Shown here piece by piece: positions 41,605 to 53,016 of a DNA stretch of 64,000 nucleotides (positions within the stretch are counted from its first letter, which is position 1; every line of letters begins with the position of its first letter). The DNA is taken from contig NW_024468255.1 of assembly GCF_002104995.1 (NCBI RefSeq), positions 1 through 64,000 of the forward strand, in the 5' to 3' direction. The position numbers and the translations under genes are program-made. The DNA is from Linderina pennispora (lineage: Eukaryota > Kickxellomycota > Kickxellomycetes > Kickxellales > Kickxellaceae). Under the pieces are notes generated by a model. It did not search any database, was not told the origin of the DNA, and saw only the letters and a list, made by a program, of their open reading frames with translations.

Positions 41605-43437
41605 ATGCTTGCAATCTACAACAAGCTGGCACCAGTCCTTAATGCCTATGGTGCCAAGTACAGATTCGCCAAAGGCAGCCGATACTATGATGCCAAGGTG
41701 AATCCACTTAAGCATCTGCGTGCATACATTCGTCTATGCCAGCTTATCGAGAATGAGCAGCTTGGCAAGTCTCCCCCCCCCCAATGCTTGCCTCTGCGGA
41801 CATCATGGATCCCAGGCCATGTGCGTTTGGACAAGCAAATAATCAATCAGGTGTTTATTTCGAAAACACGCGAGCAGGTTACCAAGATCAACGCAGCAAA
41901 GAGGGCAGCAATAGAGGCAAGGAAAGCAGCAGAAAAGGGCGAAAAATTGGCCGAGAAGGCTGCACACGAAGCAGCAAAGATGCCATCAGATGAAACAGAG
42001 GCCGCTGCAGCAACTGCAGCAGTAGCGGCTGATTCGCTTGCTGCTGCATCGGCGACAGTAGCAGACACTGTTGCAGCACTTAACAATGCATATGCACCAG
42101 CACCCCCAGTCTGTGCACACGACCCGGTCCAAGGGATCACACAACCTGTGTGGGATGTGTGGGGCCGGGTCGCAGATCTAACATCAAAGCCATTTAAGGC
42201 GCATGGTGATAGAAAATTCCACGGAATGGCAACAACAGATGGTGTAACGATATGCATTTTGTTGCAAGACAAGATATCCAAGGCTGATGGTGCAGTAGAT
42301 GCTGATGGTGCAGGAGGTGGTGCTGCAGGAGGCAATGCTACAGCTGATTGTCGCCATATCCACCAGATCCCACAGCCAGAGCTGCAGAATCTGAAAGGCC
42401 GCTGTGTATTCATCGATCCAGGTCGGAGCGATTTGCTATACATGATGCACGAAAATAGCAGCAATGGGAAAGAAGGTGAAAGAATGCTCTACCGCTACAC
42501 ACGGCAGCAGCGCAATAAGGAGCTCAAGCTGCGCCACTATGACAGGATTCACTGGGCTACAAAGGATTAAGTCCCAGAAGATGCTGTCCGCAGAGCAGAG
42601 GCAGAGCTTTCCAAGCACTGCTGCCGGACCCTTAGCCCAGCAAAATTCCGTGCCTACGTTGCTACCCGTGCATCTGTGCGGTGTGTCCTAGCACCGTTTT
42701 ATGCCAGCACGATGACAGCGCGAAGGTTACCAGAGCAGCAGCTCACTAAGTCAAACAAGCAGCACCAGAGGCGCTGGAAGGCCCATCCGGGTGTCGGGAC
42801 CAGTCCCAAGGTGTACCCGCTTCACCGCAAGTTGCGCCTTGATTCATTCATGAACCAGGCCCGTGCAGACCACAGGCTTGCCGCGAAACTCCGGAGCAAG
42901 TTTGGTCCAGATCCAGTGCTGACCATGGGCAATTGGAGTGCGCCGATGGCCCGACACCATGCGCCGATCCGTGGCAAGGGATGGCGCGACAAGTTCAAGC
43001 ACCATGGCTTTGAAGTCTATCTGATCGACGAATTCCGGATATCGTCGATGTGCCCGTTCTGCTGCGAAAAGTCACTGCAGACATTCCGGCATGTTCCCAA
43101 TCCGCGGCCCTACCAGAGATCGAAGAACCCAACTGTGAAGTGCCATGGCCTTCTCCGCTGTACAAGCGAGTCATGTAAGCGGGCCATGGCACAATACAGA
43201 CGAGCCTATTCGTCTCGGCTCTTGAACCGCGATTTCGCAGCAGTTCTAAACTTCAGACTCGTTTTCCAGCCACTCTGTGATTCAGGAAGTATTCCTGAAC
43301 GGTTCTGTCGTTCTACGGCCATTGCTGCCAATGCTTCTGGCACCACTCTGGCAACAAAGAGGCCGCGCAAGAAGCGTGCAGCAGCAGGCGATTCTGCTGC
43401 TAGCAGCAGCGAGCCAGCGCTGAAGCGCCTACGCTGA
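41605..43437 (+). pseudogene. Fanzor (eukaryotic TnpB-like RNA-guided nuclease) with one in-frame stop
   Basis: One reading frame of 611 codons broken only by TAA at 42568-42570. RuvC-I: VFIDPGRSDLLY with D at 42415. RuvC-II: VYLIDEFRISSMCPFC with E at 43030. A zinc-finger with CPFCCEK and CTSESCK follows, then RuvC-III: NRDFAAVLNFR with D at 43231. All three catalytic acids are therefore intact. The C-terminus is a basic tail (KRPRKKRAAAGD) fitting a nuclear signal. An Ala/Glu-rich insert lies in the N-terminal half. Just after the stop, VPEDAVRRAEAELSKH continues the family pattern, so the stop is a recent nonsense change or a readthrough site. A C10 homopolymer near 41776 is a possible slippage point. 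Fanzors are DNA nucleases guided by an RNA from the flank of the gene, spread inside eukaryotic transposons; no terminal repeats were identified here. Confidence 0.88.
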
Positions 43438-43600
43438 GCAGGTCACCAAGGTGGGAGATGTCCATGGTCGACATTGCACCAACAACCATCCGACACGTTC
43501 AAATGACCGGTTCGCCGTGATGCCCTTATCGACGTGTCAACCCATGCTGACTAGCAGCCGAGCTCGCATCGCGAGCAGAGCAATTCTAGTAGTAAATAAT
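43438..43600 (+). other. Hairpin-rich tail, candidate Fanzor guide RNA
   Basis: The 160 bp right after the Fanzor stop contains several self-complementary stretches: CACC/GGTG (43444-43453), ATGTC/GACAT with a 7-nt loop (43458-43474), and GCTCGC-ATC-GCGAGC (43562-43576). Guide RNAs of TnpB/Fanzor loci usually start near the 3' end of the gene and extend past it to the element boundary. GC content here is higher than in the AT-rich DNA that follows from ~43600. A candidate only; no covariation can be tested. Confidence 0.35.
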
Positions 43601-44637
43601 AAGAAATAGGCGATCTAAAGGTAGGGCAGGTGTAAATGTAAACTTTTGGTCATGCTAACATAACATTGCCACTTTAAGTGCATTCGCAATACAATCGCAT
43701 CCAATAGCAGACAGCGGGAAGAGAGGAGCGAAGCATGAAACTGTGATAGTCTATTAGGGCAATCCATGTAAAACTATCGTAGACCATGCCGATCAGTTTC
43801 AGTCAACAATGTTCCCGTCACCACTCCTCATTCATCTTGTGGAGGGAATCGATATTCTTAAAATAGTTAGATTTAAGGTTAATATACTAGAAAGGAAGGG
43901 CAGTGTTCTGTTGATTTTCCATACTATCTCGTTTTTGAAAAAATATTTTACCTATGCAAAATACCACGGCTGGTGTTGTTTAGCCTTTAAGAAGAGGGAT
44001 AAGAGTCCACAATTGGTTAAAGCCTATATTCGAAATTCTATGACTGCGTCTTGCTTTAGAGAGCTTTCTACTTTTTAACTCTCCACCAGATGGTATCATA
44101 ATCCATAGTTATTATATCCTTCCTAGAACTGTGATTCAAGTAAATACTGGAATTGCCAGCATATATAAAGAAACCATATGGCGACCTATTCAAGCTCAAT
44201 CCCTCTCGGTTCTTGATGAAAAGCGCACTTATGTATGTTTGGTTTTGGACTCAGTCCAAGTGGTCAGCCATCTTAGACCGCAAATAGCCAATAAATGCAA
44301 TTATCCTGTTATAGTAGATATTGGCCACTACTTTGTCACCTGGCCAATGTAGCCAGATTGCAGCTGTCATTATTCATTGGTGAAACGCTCTGAAGTTGTT
44401 CCTGTTCCTTTTTTCATAATATTTAGTATTCAATCAATAATCAATAGCAAGCAGCACTTTGCACTGCAGGACATGCATGCTATGGGCTAGATATCTTATG
44501 CCCAATCGCCGATTTGCTAACCTCTCTGCCAGATTTGAAGAAATTTGTGTTGACAAGAGTGGCTGGTCAGTTTTGTATTCTAGTGGCAGATCGCTAAATC
44601 GATCTATAACTCTGGGAGAATGGTGTGAAAAGAAAGC
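43601..44637. other. AT-rich intergenic region
   Basis: About 1 kb with two short plus-strand ORFs (43809-44078 and 44131-44352) that have protein-like composition but no recognised domain. They could be decayed mobile DNA flanking the Fanzor. Confidence 0.45.
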
Positions 44638-47600
44638 TTACGCAGCAATAGCTACTGGTATCGACGATGCGGTGCTTGGGCTTGGGTCGTCAAACAGCAG
44701 CGGGCGCTTGGTCGGCTTGATGTTGCGGTCATAGTCCATCAGCAGCTTGAACATGCCAGTGCCAATCGGCATTTGCTGGCCCATGATGATACGCTCAGAC
44801 ACACCGTGCACCATGTCGCGCTTGCCAAAGACAGCGGCGTCGAACAGGTGGTCGGTTGTCTTTTCAAACGACGCCAGCATCATGACCGAGTCATTCATCT
44901 TGGCGATACCGTACCGGGTAATGCCGAGAATCTCGCCCTTGTAGCACATTAGATCACCCAAGAGCATCAGATGGCGCTGGTCAATGACGATCGAGTATGT
45001 GGTGAAAATAGCCGCCAGCTCCTTGATCATCTGGGTGCGTGCCGCCTCAATACCCAGGATCTTGAGGTTGTCCATGATGTGGTTGCTGTGCGTATATCGT
45101 CCATCGACACCATCGGTGTTCATCGACTCGAGCAGGCCGTATCCCTCCGCAGACAGTTTTACGCCGGTGCCCTTTTCCTTCTTCATAATGACTGCCCGAT
45201 GCACACTGGGCACACCATGCACAATGATGTTGGGCAGGGCACGTCTCATGACCTGTAGCTGGTAGAACAACTGCTTCTGGTTGCCTGACGACACATACAC
45301 ACTGAGCTTATTGGGCGGCTCCATGTGCACATTATTTCCAATCTTGAGCTTGGGCGCGCTTGCGATTGCATTGCAGATGTCGGCCAGGTCGATCTCCAGC
45401 TGCAGCTTCTTGATGACATCCATATCGATTGTGACGCCAAGATAGCAGCTGGTCGCCGTATACACCTCCTCGATGCTCTGAGTGATATCTCCTAGCAATG
45501 TGCGCTCAATACGACCCTTGACGATACGCGCCGACGACTCGCTCTCTTCATTGATCAGCTTGCATTCGACAATAGGCGTCGAAATATTCTTGGCTGCGTT
45601 GATGATCTCCTTGATGCGCGGCACACCCATCGACACGTTCATGCTAGCAATACCGGCGAAATGGAACGCCTTTAGCGTCATCTGCGTGGTCGGTTCTCCA
45701 ATACTCTGCGCTCCAACGGCTCCAACCGCACTGCCAGGATCGGCACGCGATCTCTGGTACTTGGTAATACACAGGTCAAGGAACTTTTCCAGGCATATGC
45801 GGGTGACAACGAGTTTGTTGTCGACGATCCTGCGCGCCGCAGATGGTGCATTGGCATCAGCCTTACCCAGTGACCACGAAAGTATGTCTTCCAAGCTCGC
45901 CTCCACGGAATCAGCTGCCTTCGCTGCCTTCTTCCCACGGCCCTTGGGCTTAGCGGACTCGCCGGTCAGCTCAGCGGGGATGTCGTGGTATGGCTTAAGC
46001 TTGTATGCCGCACGCAGCTCGCCAAGACGTCCCGCCAGCGACTGGTGAACATACTCCTTTATCTCGTCTCGCCAGTACGAATTGGTCCAGTCAACAAACC
46101 GCGGCTCCAGGATGACCTTGTCGACGATATGCTTGATCTGGAATGGTGCCAGGTGCTCTTCATCTGGCGATACCTCGGTGGTGTTTCTGATGAACGTCCA
46201 GTTGTGGTCAAAGAGAACAGGAACACCATCACCCTCGAGGCGGTAGGGATCAAGCGAATCGCCGCCGTACTCAAACTGCACCACTGTGCCCGACGAGTTG
46301 CGCACAGATGAATCATACTGTACGCGCAGGTCCTCAAACGCCTTGACAAGACGGCGCTGCATGTAGCCTGTCTCAGCGGTCTTAACAGCTGCGTCGACAA
46401 GACCCTCACGGCCGGATCCCGCATGGAAGAAGAACTCAGTCGGGTACAGGCCGGTGTAGAAACTGCTGGCAGCGAATCCCTTCGCCTCGGGCGTGCGCGA
46501 GCGCTTCAAAAAGTGCGGCAGAGTACGGTCAGTGAATCCGTCGGCAATACGCGTGCCGCTGACAATCTGCTGGCCGAGACAGGCAACCATCTGGCACACG
46601 TTGACAGGGCTTCCCTTGGACCCGCACTGGGCCATGATCAGTGGAGCATTGAAACGGTCAAGTTCCTCCATACAGATCATACCGGCATTATCACGCACTG
46701 CATTCAGTTCTTTAGTGATGATGGCATCGAGTGTCTTCGCCTGATCACACCCTGGCAGGGTCTCAAGAACACCGCGCCGGCTCTCATCAATGAACCCGTC
46801 ACACGTGCTGTACGCGTCGGCGATCAGCTTGTCCTTGCGGTCTCTCAAGATCTTGCCCGGAGTTACATCTGACAACCCGATCGAGAAGCCCTGGTTGCAA
46901 CTCCAACGCGCAGACAGCTTGGCCAGGCGGTTCATGATCGCTGCAGCTTCCTCCGTGCCATAGTCGCGCAGCGCAACAAAGAAGATCGACTTCTTCTTAC
47001 CGTCACCAACGACGCTCTTGTCAAGCGAACCGCACAGAAGCTCACTGTTACGAATGATCATGTAGCCGTCATTGGGGCAGAGATCAGGGATGGCAGAGCG
47101 CTTGAACATCTTGGTCTTGGTCTCCAAGTTGATGGACATCTTGGTTGCGTAGTTGGGCCGCATCAGGACGTTGATGATCTGCTTGCCCGACCAGAGCCGA
47201 CGCGGCTTGATGATGCACGGCGGCGGAATGTCGATGAACACGTTGGCATCAAAGCAATAAGAGACGATCTGTGTGAACTGAGACCGATCGTAGAAGCAGT
47301 CCTTCTGCGTGATCAGGAACGCGGTGGTAATGAAATCCTGGGTGGCTCCAATGATGGGCTCGCCATTGCGCGGCGTCACCAGGTTGTTGCGAACGCCCAT
47401 CAGTTCGCGTGCCTCGACACGTGCCTCTTCAGTCTGCGGCAGATGCAGGTTCATTTCATCTCCGTCAAAATCGGCGTTATAGGGAGTGCACACACACTCG
47501 TTGAAGCGGAACGTGCGCCAGGGCATCACGCGCGCCGAGTGAGCCATAATCGACAGACGATGCAGAGACGGCTGGCGGTTGAACAGCACAACATCGCCGT

Positions 47601-49043
47601 TGACCAGATGGCGCTCAACGATGTCGCCGACACGCAGATTGTCGGCAGTCTGCTCGCGGATCGACCGAATAAGCATACGCTTCTGGCCGCTGGAGCCAAA
47701 GACAACAAAGTTGGCACCAGGATGCACATCGGGACCGTTGCGCACGTTTTTCTGGAGCCGCTTCAGGTTGTGCGGCGTCACGCGTTCCGGGTAGGTCAGG
47801 ATCTTCGCCACACGCTGCGGCACGGCAACCTCGTCGATGCGCATGTTGGGATCAGGCGAAATGACAGTACGACCACTGAAATCGACTCGCTTTCCTGACA
47901 AGTTACCACGGAAACGACCCTGCTTACCCTTCAAGCGCTGGGTGAAGCCACGGATTGGCTTGCCCACCACCGAAATGGGCACGCCAGGCACATCGCTGTT
48001 AATGTACATGGCGATGGCCAGGCCAAGATAGTCCCACTGCTCCATGATGTTGATCGTGCCAGCGCCCTGCTTCATGCCAGTCTCAATGAGCGCGTTGGTA
48101 AAGATGATCTCTGACAGCTTGACAGTCAGATCGTCTTCGTTGCTGGCACCGTCCTGAGCGACCGACGGACGAATGCAAACTGGCGGAACTGGCACGCTGG
48201 TCCACAAGAACAACTCCGGACGGCCGCTGTCCGGGTTCATTCCCATCAGCTCGCAGTCCTCGTCCGAAATATTCTTGAACAGCTGGTACACACGCAGCGG
48301 AGTCATCTCCTCGGTCTGCGCCTTCTCCACAAACGGCTTCAGCTGTGGATCGGCTTCTACCGCATTCGCGAGCGTCTTTCTGTAGTCCTCCTGCTCGTCG
48401 GCCGTGCGCTTCTGGCGGTACTTGTCATGCACAATCTTCAGTGGACCACCCTTCTTCACCACGCCATTGGTTGCCAGACAGTGTGGGCAATATGTGACCT
48501 TCTTGCAGCGGTCATTGACTGCCTTTACGATCAGGCGCATTTGCAGCCCATCGATTCCAGGGGCCCTCAGCCTGCGCAAGAACATGCGCCGATCCGACTC
48601 CTCAAGCATCACGCGTGCGCACGTCTTGCAAATATCCTGCAGAATCGTCTGCGTCATCTTGAAGTAGCCAAAGTGGAACACAGGCACGCACAGATCGATG
48701 AATCCCCAATGGCCGACACAGTCCGACATGTTTTGTCCGCACGTCTCGCAAATGTCGTTCTTGTTCGACACACCCAGCCGCGGATCCAGTACGCCATTGG
48801 GGACAGGCTTGCGAGTCTCGGCCGTGTAGAGATCGCGCTGGTTAATCACCACCTCCGCCGCCTGACGAATATCGTGTGGGCTCGGAACTCCAAACTGAAT
48901 GCAATGACTACGCCAGAGAAAAATCAGGGCAGGTCAAAGGGTTAGTGACAACTGGCCGGTCGGCGTTGTGGCAGCTGGCTGTGCGGCCGCGGCTGCACTA
49001 CTTACATTTGCTTCGGTGCCTGTGCTAGCACCTGCCCCTTCAT
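44638..49043 (-). CDS. RPC1: DNA-directed RNA polymerase III largest subunit (two exons)
   Basis: Exon 1 is 49043-49006 (MKGQVLAQAPKQ plus two bases), the intron is 49005-48908 (GTAAGT...TAG, 98 nt), and exon 2 is 48907-44638; the spliced frame is exactly 1435 aa. The junction restores the expected start KQIHCIQFGVPSPHDIRQA. Downstream: zinc-binding CETCGQNMSDCVGHWG; the active-site loop NADFDGDEMN (47450-47479), whose three Asp bind the catalytic Mg; the RQPSLHRLSIMAH segment; and the bridge/trigger region (QFEYGGDSLDP and GEPTTQMTLKAFHFAG). It transcribes tRNA and 5S genes. The absence of a CTD heptad tail and the length mark Pol III rather than Pol II. Very secure. Confidence 0.95.
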
Positions 49044-49446
49044 TTTTCATAAAACTTGTAATATGTACTATTTTAAAAAAGAGCTTTTTAGAGTATAGAT
49101 TGAAGGAAAAAGTGAATGGTATGAAAATACTGCTGCGGCCACCATTTGGATTCTGACATACAAAATCAACAATCCGAACAATAGCAGTATAATTTTTCGC
49201 ATAGTGAGCAATAAAAGTTTCTTAGATATTATTAGGGAAATACTGCTATTTATTATGATCAGGTTGTTGATGAATAGTTGCATGATAGTATGAACTTCTC
49301 ATCAGCTTGGAAATGAAATCAAACTACTCTGGAAAGGGTCAAGCATAAGAATTGGATTTTGAGGTGTTTCTTTTGTTTGTTATCTTTATAGGATAAATGG
49401 AGCTAGAGGAATATGTTTCAGCTTTGCTTATGAGAAGTCATAGTGT
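49044..49446. other. AT-rich intergenic region
   Basis: Upstream of RPC1; AT-rich, nothing recognised up to the MITE copy at 49447. Confidence 0.5.
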
Positions 49447-49694
49447 GGCAGTCATTCTTAAACTTATAAATATAAGTTGTTTGGAATTTAGCTATAGGGG
49501 GTTAATTATTATTAGGCAACAAAAGTCAATATCTCAATAGATGTGGTTAAGCAACTATAAGGAAATTATGTTCACTGAAACTTTTCCAAGATGCTGATAG
49601 CAGTTTGGGTGAAATTTATATTTCACTGAAATTGCCAGTAGTTTCAATATGCATAAATAATTATTGTACAGATAAGTAACTATGAACAACCTCC
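49447..49694 (+). mobile_element. MITE of the fold-back arm family
   Basis: 248 bp beginning GGCAGTCATTC and ending GAACAACCTCC. Its 3' two thirds match the arm family (GGCAACAAAAGTCAATATCTC, then CTTTTCCAAGATGC, then TTTCACTGAAATTGCCAG), as seen at 3405-3515 and in reverse complement at 4470-4758. Its right terminus abuts, with no spacer, the breakpoint of the inverted duplication that begins at 49695. Confidence 0.65.
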
Positions 49695-50258
49695 ATCATC
49701 TAAGATTGACTATTGCTGACATCCTGCATAATTTGTACAGTTCAGCTATATCTGGACCCAAGTAACTAAGATATATGATAGTATGTAAACCTTCCCACCA
49801 GCCCACTATATGGTAGTTTGGCAACATCATTAGATGTTTCTTACAAGTACTGATCTCTTAAATTTTCTAAATATCAAGCATCTGCATGCTATTTGGGGCA
49901 CACTAGGTGCTGTTACCTCTGGGCGGCTTTGGCTGTTGCCTACTCCGGGATGATTGTATTATTCTATAAGAGGGAGACTGTATATAGTTGCTGTTCCTTA
50001 GATCTGCAACACACTCATACGACACTGCTCTATGCTCTTTTCCGCTGAAAAGATAAATCACTAGTATACAATGATCATCCTTGACAAGTGCTGAGAATTC
50101 GGCTGCTTTTCCGCACAGAAGGGCTCTACGGCGGCCACATCTTCGGTGCTTCTAGCACTCATTTGCTACCACTACAGCCTGCAATGTTGCTCCATCTAAT
50201 ATAGAATAATGATTGGTGCACAATATAATGACGTCTTAATCTGTATTTATAGCCTATG

Positions 50259-50617
50259 TGTCATGCCGCTAGGGTGGTTCCAACTAACCCAAGGCGGATT
50301 AATCACTGAGAGTGGCGCAGCTTTATCCAGGACCGTATGCGGCTTAGATGAGGGTTCAGTATGCGCACTTGGCGCTTGCTTAAATACCCCTTGCTGGCTC
50401 CTAGCAGCAGGGATTCCTCCTGGTTTTCCAATATAATTTTGTGAACGCTTACTTTTGATTTTATCAGCACATTTACAATCATCACTAGGAGAACACGCTA
50501 CCTAGTTTCCTCTTCCCTGACATTTGACCTAGGTCGTTTTAGGCACGCACTGTATTATTTAAGTATATTTTGTAGGCTATGATGAGTGCTGACAGAAGAA
50601 GGGCACCTGGCACCACA
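50259..50617 (+). mobile_element. Solo LTR (copy a)
   Basis: 359 bp starting TGTCATGCCGC and ending CACCACA, flanked by a 4-bp target-site duplication TATG (50255-50258 and 50618-50621). Comparison with the uninterrupted sequence near 8600-8640 confirms a clean insertion. Contains a promoter-like TTAAATA (GCTTGCTTAAATACC) as expected for an LTR. The internal part of the retrotransposon is not in the window. Confidence 0.85.
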
Positions 50618-51477
50618 TATGTTCCATACTCACTTGATAGTTTGCAGTATAGAAGCACTGCATGTGTTTTCTATCTAGTCCTTTTGCTATCATATCTCAG
50701 TAGTAATACAGCACCCGACTCAAATCTCTCGGAGATACCATCTCCTATCGTGTTTCTTGTGTTTAGCACCTGGTGGCATTCATTATTTATAGCCAATAGG
50801 TGGTTTGAGCGGAGATTCCTGCCTCTAGATGTCTATACTTATCAGGAACTGCCCACATGCATGCCGGGACAAACATCCAAAGCTGCACCTTTTCTTTGGA
50901 CCCGGGCCATTACGCATACAGCTGCAGAACAGTATCTTGCAACTGCCTGTTCAAACCGATAGCAATGGCACATCAGCTCGGTCAATCTGCGATGGTAGGT
51001 GAGGGTATCTTCAAGATTGGCTGATATTGTATGAAAATAGGCATGCATGGAGGCAAAGTCCGCACCACCTGGACAAGATCATGTGGGCAGCCCACATACG
51101 CCGATGCACCTACTCCACTCCCCGCATCACGCCTTCTTTTATTCCCTTTGACGGCGAGCAGAGAAGGGATCTGCATACATCCAGAGTAGCCTCGATTCTG
51201 TTGCGAGATCTGGGCCATGACCGTTTGCAAAGAGATTGGGCTCCACAAAATACAGGTTTCGAGCAGAAATGTGCCAGATGGCCGCATCTTATGCAGATTT
51301 GTGGCCATCGCGCTGTGCAGATTCCTGTCAGCTGTGGGAAGATGAATATTTTGTACCTATGGAATGTCCTCCGTAGGGTGGGAATCAGCACCGTTTACCT
51401 GCTAGCCTTCCGAAAAATGTACCACCACATCGGCCATTTGCAAACGGTTTTGCGGGAAGCAGCATCATCTGTGGACA

Positions 51478-51485
51478 TATAAATA
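51478..51485 (+). promoter_or_regulatory. TATA box of UNC93-like copy 3
   Basis: TATAAATA ~140 bp upstream of the ATG at 51623, matching the element of copy 1 on the other strand at the same distance. Confidence 0.6.
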
Positions 51486-51622
51486 GAGTCCCTCCATCCA
51501 TTCTTTCCCCCTACCATCTCCAATCTATCTTCACTTTTTTATATTTGTGTACCCACTAATAATTTTTCTAATCTCTCCAGCTACTCGTCAATACTAATAA
51601 TCTCTGATAAACATTGTACATA

Positions 51623-53002
51623 ATGTTTAAACTCCCACGCTACAACAGCCCGATGACCCAGGTTATCATCGTGGGCTTCGTGTGCTTCCTCAACCCAGGC
51701 ATGTATAATGCCCTCAACAGTATGGGTGGTGGTGGTCAAGTTGACCATACTACCGGATCTAACGCCAACACGGCTCTCTACTGCACGTTCGTCGTCTTCG
51801 GTGTCATTGGCGGATCGATTGTCAACCTGTTCGGTGTCCGCTGGACGATCTTTGGCTCTGGTTTCACGTATGCTCTGTACTCTGGCTCGTATATCTACCT
51901 CAACCACACCCAGAAAGGCGGCTTAACCATCGCTGCGGGAGCACTCCTTGGTGTCGGTGCCGGTATCCTGTGGGCTGCGCAAGGCATGATCATGGTTTCG
52001 TATCCGAGGGAGGAGGAGAAGGGCAAGTACATTGCCGTCTTCTGGATCATCTTCAACCTTGGTGGTATGCTTGGCGGTATTCTCCCCTTCGCCATCAACT
52101 TCCATAGTGACAAGAAGTCCCTTGCAGATGGCGTCTACATCGCCTTTGTTATCCTCGAGTGCTTGGGTGCCTTTTTGAGTCTAGCCCTGTGCCCGCCTGC
52201 GAAAGTCGTGCGTGATGACGGTTCGTCGGTCGTTCTGGTCAAGTACACCAGCGCTCGCAAGGAGGCCATTGAGATCATCAAGCTGTTCTTGAACCCCACC
52301 ATGCTTGCACTGCTTCCAATGTCCTTTGCATCCAACTTTTTCTACGGCTACCAGTTCAACTGCTTTAATGGTGGCATCTTCAACGTCCGCACACGTGGCT
52401 TCAACAACATCTTCTACTGGGGATTCCAGATGGTTGGTTCGTACCTTCTGTCGTTCCTTCTAGATAAGCAAGAGTGGACCAAGCGCAAGCGTGGCCTCAT
52501 CGTCTTTGGTATCGTCGCCGTGTTCTTCAATGCCATCTGGGGAGGAACTCTCAAGCTGCAGCTCCGCTACACCCACGGCCCCACCGCGAATGAAGATACC
52601 GACTATCCTGGAGGCAGCATCGACTTCACGGAGCATGGCCGTGCTGCTGGCCCGATCATCCTGTACCTGCTCTGTGGTGTCGGTGATGCCTTGTACCAGA
52701 ACTTTGCCTACTGGATCATTGGTGCTCTTACCAACGACAACCTGAAGCTTTCGCGCTACGCCGGCTTCTACAAGGGCATCCAGTCACTCGGTGCCACTGT
52801 TGCGTGGCAGCTGGACGCCAAGAAGGTCACGTTTATGCACCAGCTCATTGGCAACTGGGTCTTGCTCGTCATCTCGCTCATTCCGATGTTCTATGTCGTC
52901 TGGAATTTGAAGGATCATGTCAATGATGCCATTCCTGATGATGATGCTGTTGTCACCGGCAAGGAATATACTGCTGAGGCTGATGAGAAGGTCATAGCCT
53001 AA
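51623..53002 (+). CDS. UNC93-like MFS membrane protein, copy 3
   Basis: 459 aa, intact, starting MFKLPRYNSPMTQVIIVGF. Same polytopic family as copies 1 and 2; the body follows copy 1 closely (QVDHTTGSNANTALYC, FVVFGVIGG) but the C-terminal tail differs (IPDDDAVVTGKEYTAEADEKV). Its stop codon is followed after 14 bp by a solo LTR, so its native 3' UTR has been separated from the gene and the LTR probably supplies polyadenylation. Upstream it shares the copy 1 promoter, again near a solo LTR. Whether it is still expressed normally cannot be read from sequence. Confidence 0.85.
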   Translation: MFKLPRYNSPMTQVIIVGFVCFLNPGMYNALNSMGGGGQVDHTTGSNANTALYCTFVVFGVIGGSIVNLFGVRWTIFGSGFTYALYSGSYIYLNHTQKGGLTIAAGALLGVGAGILWAAQGMIMVSYPREEEKGKYIAVFWIIFNLGGMLGGILPFAINFHSDKKSLADGVYIAFVILECLGAFLSLALCPPAKVVRDDGSSVVLVKYTSARKEAIEIIKLFLNPTMLALLPMSFASNFFYGYQFNCFNGGIFNVRTRGFNNIFYWGFQMVGSYLLSFLLDKQEWTKRKRGLIVFGIVAVFFNAIWGGTLKLQLRYTHGPTANEDTDYPGGSIDFTEHGRAAGPIILYLLCGVGDALYQNFAYWIIGALTNDNLKLSRYAGFYKGIQSLGATVAWQLDAKKVTFMHQLIGNWVLLVISLIPMFYVVWNLKDHVNDAIPDDDAVVTGKEYTAEADEKVIA

Positions 53003-53016
53003 GAGTTTACTGTATC

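Larger units (their letters stand above)
49695..51622. repeat. Inverted duplication of the region upstream of UNC93 copy 1
   Basis: Reverse-complement match to 7603-9172. It begins with ATCATCTAA (49695-49703), the last two sense codons and stop of the Gfo/Idh/MocA gene, showing that this copy was derived from the copy 1 locus and not the other way round. It is interrupted by a solo LTR (50259-50617) not present in the source. It supplies the promoter of UNC93 copy 3. No complete gene within it. Confidence 0.85.

Noticed and set aside
50209-50436. ORFs across the LTR start
   Set aside because: They bridge the LTR insertion boundary and are not present in the uninterrupted copy.
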